64,000 nucleotides of DNA. It comes from Callipepla californica brunnescens (taxonomy: Eukaryota > Chordata > Aves > Galliformes > Odontophoridae). Positions within the stretch are counted from its first letter, which is position 1, and each line of letters starts with the position of its first letter. The translations under genes were made by a program, and so were the position numbers. The stretch covers positions 1,505,501 through 1,569,500 of the forward strand of contig JALIRH010000063.1 of the NCBI GenBank assembly GCA_023055505.1. Reading direction: 5' to 3'. Shown piece by piece: positions 48,273 to 61,877 of the stretch. Under the pieces are notes generated by a model that had not been told where the DNA came from, ran no database searches, and saw only the letters and a program-made list of their open reading frames with translations.

Positions 48273-51240
48273 GAATTAATGAAGAAAATTGCTTCAGTAG
48301 GCTGACTATAGTAAATATCAATATTTCATCCAGGCTGTTCTTTCATTACTTACAGGCCAACTACATCAACCATTTTCAGGATAATTCTTCAAGCTATTAA
48401 AAAAACTGTGTGGAAAAAAAATGAAATACTTTCTCATTTCCTCATTGCAAAAGCCTTTCAAATGATCATTGTTAAAGATTCGGGAAGAATTGGATAATTA
48501 TTATTTGCCACAGATGGTGTGCCTTGCCAAAAGAATGTAGAAGAGCTGATATTCAGCGCAGCCAGCAATAGAAGACAAAGAAATAAAACTCGTGTATAAT
48601 ATTTAAAGGAACAATGATAGAAGTTTAGGAAGTAACTTTCCTTACCATGACTGGTTTCTGATTTGTTCTTTTTCATCACACTGGCACTGTTGGACCCACA
48701 GGCTCTCCAGTAAATTTTTTTTGGATACTTCCAGAAAATCAGTGATGTGCTTCCAAGGCTCTGGGGGTCATCTGTCAGTGCCCAAATCCTTATGGCAGGA
48801 AGCTCTGTACTCGTGGACTTTTGTGCATCATACATGGCAAGAACTAGAGATTACTGTACATGCTTTGCCCATTGTCCCCAGATAGCCAAACAGTTCTGCT
48901 AAAACAGTTAGGAAATGCAAGCTTGGAATATTGGTAAATAAAATTAAGTTAGTGGGGTTCAGCTGTGGTGCACACAGAAGTTGAACATGTCACTTGCCTG
49001 ACATGATGGGACACTGTAAGGCAGTTTGCACTGTACCATGTCTGCTAGATGTTCATCATACATGATGGTCTGAAGAAACAAAACAAATGAAGCACAAGGC
49101 CAATGTTCAGGAAAAACGGATCATGCCACAGAGAAGAGGCACTTGAGCAGACCGAGAGGGACTCCACTTGCCAACACAATATTCAGCAAACATTTGCCTT
49201 TTTTTTTTTCTAGATTAACATAGTTCATGTTATTTTAAAACATCATCTGTGATTTGTGCAGCAAATTTACCTTGTGCTCAATGTACAATGTGTCCAATCT
49301 CTTCAGACCGTAGGTGACAGGGCTGCTGCCACTGTTCTGCTCACAGCACCTCACCACTGCTGACACTGCAGACAGGGATGGGAACAGCTGAGACACTTCT
49401 ACAGCCCCAGACACAAAGCCAGGCCTGCAGCTGGGCAAGCAATACAGACAGAGGGGCAGGCACTACTTAACAGGCATGGTGCTACAGAAGGAGACACTTG
49501 GAGACACTGCTTTTCCATTCAGCTTTCCATGGCATGCAAACAGCAGCACACCTTTCAGTTCAGGCTGGCAAATTAAGCATACAACCCCAGAGGAATGGCA
49601 TGAGGGCCTTAATTTCCTTTAGCCACCTCTCTTTTTAAAGCAGAAGGGTACCTGGCATCCCAGTGAGATGGAGAAACTCATCCTTCTCTATATCCTAGCC
49701 ACTGCCATGATGAGATGTGACAACATGATGCTGAGTACTGATTTCCTTGATAACATGAAGAAGAATTAAGTCAAAGGTATGTTATAGGTCAGTGAATTAT
49801 CAGATACAAGACCTTCCAGAAGACCACAGAAAAATATTTAAAAGATGCACATAGATCAGAAATCAGTTTTACATCTCATTTAAAAAGCAGGTTTCCTCAC
49901 CACCACTTCACTTCTTCGCAGTTTTGCTTAAAGTTCAGGATTCATGTCAGGACACAACACAAAGCAATTCACTTGCACAGAACAGCAGCACAACCTTGAT
50001 CTGAAAGTGGGTACAGGGAAAATGGTACCAGCTTGGAGTCACTGCATCTCAGAATTGTAGCATGGGCATTTTGCTGGGAGGGAAAACCTGTGTGCCTTGC
50101 TGCCATCCACAGAAAATCTGCACTTAAAAAACATAATAAATCTGCAGCACAGTGTTTGGTGAATTCTAAGTGCAAATTTCAATGTAGATATAGTCCTATT
50201 CAGATACACCATGTAGCTGCATCTTGCTGTAGTCAACTTTAGAAAGCAGTCGTTTTCCATCACTTAGAACACAGCTTACAGATCTTTGGTGAAGCTTTTC
50301 AAGAATGGCGTCGTCAAGCAGCTCAGCATAGAAGATAGAAGAACAGAAAAACTGAGATCTTCATTTTCCATTTAGTTACACGGTTGTCATAGTATAACCA
50401 TATTTAACTGCAAGCAAAAAGGAATGTTACTATCATGCTGCATAGGGCAACTGGGCACAGAGTTTTAAAAGTTTACAGTGCTGAGTCAGTGAGAGACAAA
50501 ATTGCACTGAAACTATTTTTCTGCAGCAGTTATAACCTCCTGAGGACAGTACCGCAGAAATGCGCAGACTGAAAAATGAGGGAGGATCCAGAGTGCCACG
50601 GAATCATTGCAGAGATTGCACACCCCTTGCTCTGTCTTTCCTCCTTTTCCCGGTCTCCTCCAAAATCAAAAGATTAGTGGGGAAAGAAAAGTCTTTGGGG
50701 ATGAAGTTATGAACAAGTTTAATCCCTAAAGCTGAAAAATGAAATGAAGGTTTTGCAGAAGGCTGAGGCTGCATGCTCAAGCATGGAAAAAGGGCACTGG
50801 AAAACTTTCTTTTCAGGGAAAAGAAAAATAACAAATAGAAACCCTTTATTTCAGTTTGAACTACCTGAAACATGACTTTGCCACATTCAAAATCTTCTGG
50901 TTCCATTTTGTGCTATTTATTCCCAAAATAAAAAATAACGAACAGAATGAAAAGAGCCCGGCTCTGCATCATGTTTCCCTCCCATCTGAGGCAGTGATAC
51001 TCATGCACACCGTTGAGACCCCTGAGCCTTCTTCTCTCCAGACTGGATAGGCCCAGCTCTCAGCTCTCTTCACACCTTGCTCCAGTCCCTCAATCATGTT
51101 AACACTTCTTTGACAAACCCTCTCCACCATCCCACTCCCCTAAAGGAGTGAGTCCTGCACTGCGCGCAGTGCCCCACGTTCATCTCTGTAGTGATGAGCA
51201 AAGGGCAAGGATTCCTCCCAGTGCAGCCCCAGGGAGTCTC

Positions 51241-51262
51241 GTTTGTTTGTTTGTTTGTTTTT
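51241..51262. repeat. (TTTG)n microsatellite
   Basis: Five GTTT units end in a T run. It is a simple repeat. Confidence 0.85.
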
Positions 51263-51536
51263 GTGCAAGGGCAATTGCTGGCTCGGGGCCTCTTCTGTCT
51301 CATTTCCCAGCTGGGTGTCCCCTGGTATGCCCTGAGGCCTGGGCTTGAGGAGCCTAACTTGCTTCATCCCTTTCTGAGCTGCAGGAGCCCCCTGTCAGCC
51401 CATGTCACCATCCTGTCATGGTCCCTCTGGATGGCACTGTGATCTCTGTGCATCAGCTCTGCTCCTAGCTGCGTCTCACATAAAAGCCTGAGGGGGTCTG
51501 CTCTGTATCATCTTCATGGTTGTGAGGGAAGAGCAA

Positions 51537-52031
51537 ACTGTTCTGGGCCCCTAACTACCAGAAGGATATTGAGTTGCTCGAGCACATGCAGGAAACACCA
51601 AAGTTAGTGAAGAGATCAAGAGAGAAACAAGACTAGTGAGGAGCTGCTGAAGGAATTGGGGCTTTTCAATCTGGAGGAGTTTGAGGGGAGACCTCAAACT
51701 CTGCTGGATGAGAACTGGATGTTCTACTGGAACTGCCTGGATGGAAGGTCTCAGTCTCCTTTCTCTTTTGTTAGTGATAGGATGAAGGGAAAGAGCCTGA
51801 AGTTGTGCCAAGGCAGACTTGATATTAGGAAGAATTTATTGATGTAGGGGGTGCTCAAGTGTTGGAATGTATTGCTTAAGTCAGTGGTGCAGCCTCCATG
51901 CCTGGAGGTATTTAAGAGACATATGGATGTGGCACAAAGGGTTACTGGTGGGACTTGATAGGTCAGTCAGGTTGATGGTTGGACTCTGTGAACCTGAAGG
52001 TCTTTTCCAACCTAGATGACTCTCTGATTCT
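51537..52031 (+). mobile_element. Old, degenerate CR1 LINE
   Basis: The start matches 'ttctgggcccctaactaccagaaggatattgag', the Y-Q-K-D-I-E-L-L-E region of CR1. Further on come L-L-K-E-L-G-L-F-N-L-E-E and D-R-M-K-G-K-S-L-K-L. The tail reads 'ggtcttttccaacctagatgactctctgattct', an altered CR1 3' end. Multiple indels break every frame, so it is older than the other copies. Confidence 0.85.
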
Positions 52032-54560
52032 AACTGCAGCTTCTGTAAGGTCACATCTTTTTGTGATGAAGAGTTCCAGACACTGGAGCAGAAATTCCCC
52101 TGTGGCCCATGTTGGAACAGATTTATCCTGAAAACCTCCGCTTCAGCAAGGGAGAAGTGTGAGGAGGATGGGAAGAAGAGAGAAGCTGCTCTGGACTTAG
52201 CACAGGCCCTCATTCCCATCCCCCTGTGCTTCTCAGGATGGGGAGTTAGAGGACTATGTTTAATTGGCAATAAATCAAATCAGTTTTCCCTAAGTCAAAT
52301 CTGTTTTGTCTGCTACAGTAACTGATAAGTGATCTCTCCATTTTCACCTTGACCCACCAGCTTTGCCATCTTATTTTCTACCCATAATGTTGAGAACGAG
52401 TGAAAGAGAGGTTGAGTAGGAGCTGGCCAGGGTCAACTCACTTCTATCTGTCCAAAGCCCTTCATATTTTAAACTATTTCCATAGAATTCTTTTCAATGG
52501 TGATTGAAATTAACATAGGAACTCATCAAATTCCATAAGCAATTCTACAGAACTAACACATACAGAGCATTCCCTGTCAGATGAAAAAAAAAAAAAAAAA
52601 AGATGCTTAGAAGTGAAGAAAACAATTTCAGTAGCATATTGTTCTAGTGCTTATTATCATCTCATTTCCATTTATTTCTCCAAGTTCCAGCTGGACTCCA
52701 ATTCTGAAAAATTCTGGAACTTAAAGGGGGAAAAATTGAATTGTCATGAAAGGATACATTGATTTCAAACAAAACTTTTTTAGGTATAGAAATGGTTAGC
52801 TTTCATCTTTAGCAAGAAGAGAATTTTGCTACTGGTGAGACTTGAATAAGCAATGAAGATTGTGCTCTTCCCCCTGCAATACATGCACTTGCTTTGAAAT
52901 ATAGGGATGAAGGATTTTATTCTAAGAGTTTATTCATAAAAAATAAAAGAAAAATAGTTTAAAGCTTTGCAAATTAGAGCATCACTTCAGCTTTTTCCAT
53001 TTCATGAGTCTTTTACTTTTTTCGAGAGCAGCTGAAATTTCAATTTACTTGTGACTGAGTGTAGTGCTCCATTGAATCCATGCACACAAAAAAATTCTAT
53101 TTATTGGAATGCTTCAGCTTCAGATCATTCTGAGCTAATATTTGTTCAGCTTAGCTAAACTGAAAACCAGAAGAATATCTGTATTTAAATAAAGCAAATA
53201 GTTTTTTTCAGTCCTGTATCTGTGTCAGCCTAATCAGGTCACTGGTGGGAACTGCTGACTGGTAGAAACACAAGACTTTTCTTTATGAAAAATGGCTGAC
53301 CTTGCTTTCAAGCAATCTAGTTTGTGTCAACATTGCTTTTCTCAATAAATAATAGGCTCTAAGTGGCACATCTATTCCTCTTCAGTACAGACAAGTGCTT
53401 TCCAAGTAGGTTTTGAAGTGTTATTTCTAGGAATCTTGTATTAATAATGCATTCAGTGCAATGCTTGGAGTATATCTTTGGTAATTATTCCTTGCCTGCT
53501 CTCCTGCACTGGTCAGCTCCAGAGAGAGCTCATAAAAGATACTGCAGTCTTAACTTGGATGCAGAAAGGATAGCAAATAAATGTAAACTTCAGGTAGCAC
53601 TTGGCTGGCTTTAAACAGTACCATTACATCAAGTTAATTAAATACAGACACACCTACCTTTGTCTGAAAATGCAAAACAACTGAACTTCAGCTTAATTCT
53701 TCCCCATTTAGCTGTCACTAATTCTCCCACTTTTGATATTTCCTTTATATGCTAACATAGAATGACCTAAGTTATTCCCTCTTTAGCCCTCTTTGAGGGA
53801 CCCTCAAAGATTGTCAGCTCCTTAGTCATGTAAGTATTGCACATATCACAGGTAATTTCATCTGTCAGAAACAAACCAGCCCTAAGCTGTTCACCTCCAT
53901 TATAGCCATATCAAGTCATCCCACTCTGTTTTTCAGGTTTTCAGTCCAGATCTCCAGATGACGTGTATTACAATAAATCTGTAAGTATTCTCAGTAGTTC
54001 CTCAGAGCTTCTGGTTGTGATTGAATAGTTCTCAAGAAACTTGCTCCCCTGGAATTAAACATTAAAAAGTTGCCAAATCAGTCTAAAATAATCTAATGAC
54101 TGTATTTAAATACATATTTTGTCACCCACATTACTAGGCTAAATATCTAAATATCTTTGCTCATCATAATGGCTACTAAATTCGTAGTAGAGACAATTCC
54201 ACTTAGTCAGGTTGTTCTTTAGTGTCAAGTAATCTCTACTGGGAAATCATCTGAGGAGCCAATCCTGCTGAAGCAGACAAGCAGATCATTAGAGCTTTTT
54301 AATGATTTATTAATGGAGTCAGTCTGGTAGCGTTTTAGCACTGGTTATCAGTGAGACACAGTTAACAGCGTTGGCTGTTTAGTATAACATCATAATTTAT
54401 CCATGCAAAGTAGTGCAGGTTAGACTGGGACTGCTTTGACTAAACCTGAATCTTGTTAACAAACAGATGTCTGTCTGCATCAAAAGGAGATTCGTCCTCT
54501 GCCCTATACAGACATTTTTTATAGGATACCTTAAGGTTCTTGATCACACAATGTCACATC
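52032..54560. other. AT-rich non-coding stretch
   Basis: No open frame of note and no repeat family recognised, apart from an 18-base poly(A) run at 52584-52601. Confidence 0.5.
52584..52601. repeat. Poly(A) run of 18
   Basis: A simple homopolymer without a recognisable element upstream. Confidence 0.8.
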
Positions 54561-54599
54561 ATTATCTTCCTCCAGATAATCCATTAATCAGCATGATGT

Positions 54600-54765
54600 G
54601 ATTTGCCATTTCTAGGTTGATGACACCCAGCTCCGTGTCTTCTAGAAGCCTAGCATTGCATATGCTGTCACACCACTTCAAACATAGTGAATTAATGCAA
54701 AACTGCTTCCACTTGAAGTCAGATAAAAGAGATGGTCTGTTAATGGATCCAGGCAGTTCTTGTGT
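54600..54765 (+). mobile_element. Possible relic of an ancient LINE reverse transcriptase
   Basis: One + frame reads V-D-D-T-Q-L, close to the Y-A-D-D-T-Q-L motif of L2/CR1-clade reverse transcriptases. About 95 bases later, read through stops, comes I-N-A-K-L-L-P-L-E-V-R, then K-R-D-G-L-L-M-D-P-G. This resembles the L2 pattern of M-x-x-N-x-L-x-L-N followed by K-T-E-x-L-x-x-G at the expected spacing. Several stops show that it is long dead. The match is short and could be chance. Confidence 0.3.
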
Positions 54766-55514
54766 TAGGATTTAGAGTGTTAAATCTGCATTAGCTTGGT
54801 TCAGAAAATCTCCAGGTATAACAGTTCATGGTTCCAGCAGCCCCTCAAGCTGCACAGTGGGTGCACCTTCTCTTCATCCAGCCGATGGCCCGTGCTGCCA
54901 AGATAGGGGTTTGTTCTCAAGGAAGATTCAGAGCTCCAGAAGTCCCAAGCAAAAGACAATTTCTTGGTGCCTGCACCCACATAGCTACAGAGAGATTGCT
55001 TTATTTGTATCCAGAGCCCTCACTCTGAGCTCTTTTCCCAATAATTAGTTATCTGACATAAAACAAACTTGAAAACTTCATCTGAAGTTGTCAACAATAA
55101 CAGATGCCAACATTTTTTCTCCATCTGATTCATAACAAAAAGGCCACTACAGTATCCCTGCTCATAACTTAAACAGCACCATGGCTAAAACGCATATGGG
55201 AGCAAAATCATTCCACAAGCCACACAGATAAGCTTTCAGAAGAAAAGGTTTGACTCTTAATTGAGATGAAGTTAAAGAAGTTGACAAAAGCAACAGCAGA
55301 TTGAAAAATCCTGAGGTTTGAACTCACAGAGCAAAAGCAGTAAGTTGGGAAAGTGATGTGATGTGCTGATCCACTTAATGAAAACAAGAATTAATCTTTT
55401 TTGTTTGTTTGTTTATTTGTGTGAAAGAAAAACTTTTTCTTTTGTCTCAAAGCTTGTTTCATAAGGCCTTTCTGGTGATAAGGCTTTAACTGACAACTGC
55501 AAAGAACCTGGGTG

Positions 55515-56150
55515 GGTGTTAACATAGCCGGCAACCCTTTGTGTACAGTGTTTACATTTGAAAGCACTTCTTTGGAGGTGTTCTGCTCAGGAGTGTTTAC
55601 TGCCGGAAGATCTGTCCTGTGACCAGATAACTGGTACCAGAGTTTGGGGAATTATACCAATGTATCCTGTGGAGACAAGATACAGTTTGGCATTTCCCTA
55701 CTCTTATCTGATGGCAAGGCCCAGAAAATGGGAACAAAAGAGTTCCTGTGCCGATCCAAAAAAGCCAGGAGCTGCCTCTCCAAAAAGAGCTGACTCAACC
55801 ACCTTGGACTTAACTAAAATTGAGTTATACATTCATTAAGAATACACAGAGAGATAGAGAAAAGAAGAGAGAGAAAAAAAGGAGGAGAAAAGAAGTCATC
55901 ATCATCATCAACACAGTCTCCAACAACCATCACTACAGAAAATCAGTGCCTGAACTACGAACCTCGCTGGACCCACGGTGGTGATTCTCACTCTCTTGCT
56001 TTCTTCGAAGACTCCTTGCTTTTTATTTCTTATCTCTTTTCTGTTGCCCTTCTTCCGTTCCCCATATCCTTAAGCAACTAGGATTTGTAATAAACTGGTT
56101 GGGCTAACATTTGACCCTTTGTGTCTAAATCTCACCACGGGGTATACATA
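55515..56150 (+). mobile_element. Probable LTR or 3' end of an avian endogenous retrovirus
   Basis: The right part has the order expected of an LTR: a purine-rich run (55850-55895), a CT-rich segment near 55990-56080, a poly(A) signal AATAAA (56089-56094), and a GT-rich U5-like end 'tttgacccttttgtgtctaaatctca' style text before a TATACA repeat. The left limit is unclear. A 93-codon open frame at 55558-55839 has no domain that I recognise and may belong to U3 or to 3' internal sequence. No gag, pol or env motif was seen. The element family is not determined. Confidence 0.5.
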
Positions 56151-57693
56151 TACATATTTTTTACAAAAGAACCTCTTCTCCCTCCTATTAAATTGGAGTG
56201 AGACAGTTTGTCTAAAGGATTTTTCTTTCCTTAAATAAGATTATAATCCATTCAGGCAGATCAACTTTTAAAACAAGAAAGTACCAAAGCAGTAAATAAT
56301 TAAAAGGATGTTTCTGAAACTGACAGTGCCAATTACACATGAAAGGAAATTCCTGATAAACATGAGTGAAAAGGAGACGAGAATATCTCTCAACATGAAA
56401 CAAAGTACTGATACATTAAAGCAAGGCCTAAATCTCTTGTGTGATATGCACTTTATTTATCCCATTCATAACAGGTGGAATAGAGAAGCATTCTGAGACA
56501 TGATAATCAAAATCTAGTTCAACAGCTTTAAAAAAAATCTTTAAGAGATTACTCCTCGTTGCCTGTTAAAAAGAAACTTTGAAAATAATTCAAAAGGTTA
56601 AAAAATCCTTTATTTTTGGGCAACTCCTCAGAGATGGTGCTTTGTTAAATACCTCCTTAAACAAATCATACCAACAGTCAGAAAATTGCAATTGTAATTA
56701 CAACTGCACAGATTATTGCTGGTCTTGGAGAAGTTGAATATCAGCATGGCAGTTAAGTTTCCAGAGCTGAAATCAGAACTTCTTTAAGGACAAAAAAGTA
56801 ATCAAAACAGCAAAATAAAATGAAGGAGAATACTTAATTAAGAGACAGTGAAGGCCCTCAGCAGAAGGCCCTGGATTTTTAAGACAAAACAGCACTTTTT
56901 CATCTCTCTACATAAAATACTTCAGTACCTTATACTTGTTTGATTGAATACTGAAGAGATATCCAAGAAAAAATTAACAATTGTCATTGATCTCTTGAAT
57001 CTATCTGGTACTTCTATACCTGTGAAAAGCTTGTTGACAAAGGCATCAGCACTTACTGAACAGAGGAGGATACTTGTGGATCCCCTCTTTTCAAAGCACC
57101 ACAAGCAGCTACACTTTGAAAGGCTCCCTGGGCTGGCTGCTGCGCTGCACTATTTAAGGGGAAAAATATAATAATAATGAAGAAAAAACCAAGAAGTTTT
57201 TGTTTTTGCAAGGTTTGGAAGGCCTGGTTTATGAGAGTCAAACAAGCTCAGGCTGCATGAGTATGAGCAGACCAGTTCTTTAAGACGTCAGAGACCACAA
57301 CTCGCTGCATGACCAGAATTCTACATATGCTACTTCTGAACCCCAATTGCTTCCAATGGTGTTAAATTACAAAGCCAAACAGAACAAGAACAAAAGCACC
57401 ACACCAACAGTGAATACATAAAAACAAATAAGCTTCTACACAGCTGTAGAAATTGCTTGCCAATAGCACTAGAAATTGAAGACTTTGCTCGCAAGTATAA
57501 TTATTTGTATTGTGTTCATTGTATTTATTGTACTGTAATCATTTAAACCTGCATGATTAACAGATGACATAGCATAAATATCACAGCAATAAGCCACATT
57601 CTGATATTGATTTACGCTTTTTTTTTTCAAGAGTATAGAGGTCAATTTATCAGGATGAATTATATTTTCTTACATTTTTGCCAAATGCACCTA
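56151..57693. other. AT-rich stretch between two LTR-like elements
   Basis: No retroviral protein motif, primer-binding site or coding exon was recognised, so the two flanking LTR-like elements do not seem to belong to one provirus. Confidence 0.5.
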
Positions 57694-58246
57694 TGTCATG
57701 GTTTTATGATTTTTGGTATTCCACATCATAACAGCATGTAGTGCATTAAGAATTAAGAAGTTAATGCTCCAGCTCCGTGGACCATCGATAGTTATGGGTT
57801 TACCTGTCTCAGAAGAGAAGAAGAACTACATTCCCCAGAGGAATTTGCATTGCTTTGTATTTTTATGATTTTCTGCTCAGAGAGAAAGATAAAAACTGTG
57901 TCATGAGACACGCTCTTTCCCTTTGGATAGACTCAGCAGTGGGTGCTCGCTGCCGTCCGCCTTCAGCGTTAGCGTAAGGCCTTCAGTTCATCAGACACTC
58001 TCTCTTGCTCATTTTAATTATTAGCTTCAATTCCAATTATATTGTATTATATTGTATTGTTTGCTTTCTGATATCTTATTTATTAAATTAGCTTTCCTCC
58101 TCAGATCGTTACCGCTGTTTTGTTTTTAGGCCCATCTCCCTTTTCCCTTTTTCGTTTCCCCCTTCCCTTTTCCTGGGGTGTGGGTCCGTGGGTCCCCTGC
58201 ACCGGTTGTCATGGAACCGGGCCGATCCAGCTCTTCAATCCTTGAC
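57694..58246 (+). mobile_element. Solo LTR of an avian endogenous retrovirus (ERVL-like)
   Basis: The sequence starts TGTCATGG and can be followed to a CA end at about 58246 (CTTGACA), giving roughly 550 bases. Inside are a TATA-like box (GATAAAAA at about 57888), an R-like start around 'gacacgctctttccc', an ATTAAA-type poly(A) signal near 58082, and a T/C-rich U5. The text resembles ERVL-type LTRs common in chicken. No internal retroviral sequence flanks it, and no matching target duplication could be fixed, so the exact ends are approximate. It holds no gene. Confidence 0.65.
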
Positions 58247-61200
58247 AATCCATTTTCCCACTATAATAAATGATATTCCATCAGTTCAGAAATTTTCAGA
58301 AAATATAGATGGGAAGAGTGGAGACCAGAGAACCGGTTCAGAAGGCCTGTACTTACAAATGGATAATGAAACACATTTGAAAAGATACAGATATTTTAGC
58401 TGACACTGAAGCACCCTGAGCACTGGATGAAGGCTATGAAAACAAACTCAGATGTGTCCATATTTAATCTCTGCAGAATGTTTCTGCCAGTCCTCTCTTC
58501 CAAGTGGGCAATGAAGAGAAACAGAGAAGTAAGCTGCCATAGGAAAACGGCAAACATACTTTCCTGTGATGGTTCTGCTATGGGAATTGTCTGCATATGG
58601 AAGCAAGCAGCCTGTTGGAGGAGCTGTAGTCGAAGTCACCTGGCAAATGAGCATAAGCTACTGCAGTGAATTAGAGCTCTGCAGTTTTTAGACTAGGAAT
58701 GAGAAAAGGCAGACTTATTCTGACTCCAACTTAGGAATCAGTTTAAAATGTTACACTTTTAGAACAATAGGCATTGCCGTTCTTCAACTGTAAAGAAAAA
58801 TTCTTCAAAATTACAAGATATAATCCCTTCACAGCGTTATAGCACTAGTCAGTTCTAATCGAATTAGTAGTTCTTTTGTTGCTGCACTTGTTCACATTTC
58901 TAAAGGGGCATTAAAATAGATGTGAAAGTTGCAAATCTGAAGTGGTGTGATAACATTCACTGATGAATATAAATCTCAGTTTTTCTATGTATTTTGATTT
59001 TGCATCATGGGATGCACCAAGGCTTGTGATTCCGGCTCTGAGACTGATATTGCATCAAAGGGAAATATGTGCAGACAGAACTCTGATGCAGTTATTCTTT
59101 CATTCAAATGTAGTGGGCTTTGTTCCTCGCTGATATATTGGTGCTGCAATACTGTACAGAGAGATGTATATTGCAAGACTTTCGGGACTTGAGCAACACT
59201 GAAGTTAGTCCTCCCTTATGCAGAGAGGGTGACCAGTTATCTCCTGAGGTCTCTTTCAACACGAACTACCCCTGCATCCTGCTATTTTGCTGTATATTAA
59301 TGCTTCAAACCTGCAGTTGTCAGACCATGGTACCACGCACACCCATTGAGTCTTTGTGGCTGCTCCAGGTTGCTGGGTCTGTTCCAGGTTACTGGCAGAA
59401 CTCCAGCAATGGGTAGAACATAGCTTCTGTAAAGAATAGCAAATCCTGTGAGCTCATGTTTGTTTCAAAAGTGTAAATACCCACACAAGATTTCATATTT
59501 CCCTGTTCCTTGTACAGATGGCACTGAAAACTTCCTGCTTTATTAGCAGGGTTTTGAATACCTGAATCCAAAAGCTGCTGAAGGTTATGCTTGAGGCTGG
59601 ACGACAGAAGTAGGGAAAGTGGGAACAGAAGATCACCAGATTCCAGTAATATCATCAAATATTATTAATATCCCTCCATATATATATATTTATAAAAAAA
59701 GGAAAATTTCTGCAATGATAATATGTTATCTAAAATCTGCTGAAATTCAAATGTGACTCAGGAAGAGTAACTCAGGTCACAGTTTAAGTTTTTTGCATAA
59801 TTAACTTATGCTCAATCAGACTGCTAGTATGTAAACATAATTACCATTCTCAGACCTTTAATTGAAATGGCCATAGTACTACTGCTAGCTATTTCCCCAG
59901 ATCTGCTAAAATGGATTTCAATTCCATGGACACTAAGTGGGGATGGCAGTTCTCCTGAAGACTGCCACGCAGCAGGCTGACTGACACTGGGCAAGGCTCC
60001 TCACATCCGTACTGGTGAAACTAGACAAAAAACACCCTAGTCCACTTCCAATAGTACATGTAATTAATTAACGTAAGCTGATGTTAATCATACCAAACAG
60101 ATTTAAGCTAATGCATGAACACCAAACTCACGACATAGATCCTAACCATTCCAGTAAAACCTGCCTCTAACACAAACTACGATTTACATTTCAGAAATGC
60201 TGAAGACCACTGGTGACTTTTCATGGGCCTTTGCCCTCTTGAAAAGAGTTTTACTGTTCACCTGCCTGGTCAGAGAACATGTGCACAGTGTTCTTGAAAG
60301 TTAAAACGAAGCTTCCACCTAAGCCATAGTAATTGTCAGCCAAGTATTTAGAAATAGTGTTAAGAAACACTCTCTTCTTACATGTGCATTAACTTACGTG
60401 CATTAAGGAGAGCAGGAGAGAGGCAGCCCTATAGAAAACACTTCCCACAAGAGGGTGTCTTCTTAACTCCATTGTCACTGTGTCTCTCATTCTGAACCAC
60501 TCTCAAGCTGGGGCTGTTGTATACTCTTCAATACTTTTAAAAACTAGGTATACTTGTATGATTTAATGCTGTAACCTATCTTTCTTTTTTAACAAGCTCC
60601 AAGAGCAGCAGCATCAAAAAACTCCTAACTGATCTGGTACCCAATGTTCCAGTCTGTCTGAATGACACAATTGCAAAGGAAAAGTGACAGTTAACTTCAG
60701 ACTTTTTTTTCCTTTAGCTCCTCTTGTTTGTGTAGCCTGCCAGGGAAGCCCAGACTTTATTACTTTTCATGGGGATGTGCAGTGAATTCAATTACACTAA
60801 CATCTGCTCAGAAACCAGGGTTAGCCAGAAAGGTCAAGATGGTGTAAAGCTGTGGGGGTGACATTTTTACAAATTTTGCTTAAATTCTCCGCAAGTTTAA
60901 ATTACTTTCAGCGAAACCACTAATGATTTGACAAATGAGACAAATGACACCCCTGAGACTTAATGTTTCACGGGAAATTTGCAGTGAAATTAAATTAATG
61001 GACAAATTTTAAGCATGCCACTTTTACTGTTAAACAGAAATCTTTTATCACTTACTTTCTCCATGTTACCTTTGTTATGCTTCAGTCATTTCTCCTGTGA
61101 AAGCAATGCCAATTACTTACTCGTTAACATCAGAAAGTCTCTGTCTCCACATGTGTGCTCCTTCCCTATAAGTTCTGAACATCTCCTTCCATGTCATTTT

Positions 61201-61870
61201 ATCTCAAGTAGAAAAACATTCTTGATCATCTACTGGAGTTCCCTCTGGACCCTTTGCTTCTCTTAAAGTGACTTGAACTGCTGATCTTCCCCTTCTGGTC
61301 CTTACAGCAATTGGATTGAAATGTTCTTCTGTCTGTTCCTCTTGGATTTCTTACCCCCTCTTTTCCTCACCACCCACAGCAGGTAACAGGAGCTCTCCGT
61401 TCTCCCCTTCACCCTCCTGTGTCCCTCTAATCTTAAATCTTTTACCTATACCACATGCTGAACCACATCACTGTAGTCAAAGACTTTTCCCTCTATTTTT
61501 CCAAAGCCAAAACGTTTGTGTCTTGAGCACTAACCCATATTTCTTACAGTTAGCACAATCATTTCTTAATTCAAGGACCAAATTGGCATATGGCACTTTA
61601 TCTCATTTTCCTTCTCTGCTACAAGGTAATGTTAATTGAAAAAAGGCATTATAATTTGGAGTGCCATTCACTAGGAATTTTTCTTGATCTTCCCAAATAC
61701 ACGTTGGCCACCAGTGATTGCAGTACATTATCAAATTTCTTCAAGATACAGGGACATCAAATGGTTGAAACAAGAGGGGCTACATTCTACAAATTGCAGG
61801 TTTGGAGCCCTTCAAATATATACCAAACCCATGTGTCATACCCCCTTCCAGAAGACACACTTCAACTGAT
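58247..61870. other. Non-coding stretch, no gene recognised
   Basis: It includes a TA-rich patch (59678-59700) and a strongly pyrimidine-rich plus strand at 61015-61640, where a 107-codon open frame of low complexity lies. I found no supported exon. Confidence 0.5.
59678..59700. repeat. TA repeat with A-run
   Basis: Short alternating TA is followed by seven A. Confidence 0.7.
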
Positions 61871-61877
61871 GGTGATA

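Larger units (their letters stand above)
38331..51536. other. Long non-coding stretch, no gene recognised
   Basis: About 13 kb are without identifiable exons. The 162-codon plus-strand open frame at 40611-41099 has no domain or supporting signals. It contains a GTTT-rich patch near 43880-43950, a poly(A) run at 48250-48272 and a TTTG microsatellite at 51241-51262. Confidence 0.45.

Noticed and set aside
61316..61639. 107-codon Ser/Pro-rich open frame
   Set aside because: It lies in a long pyrimidine-rich stretch that keeps frames open by composition, and no family resemblance was seen.
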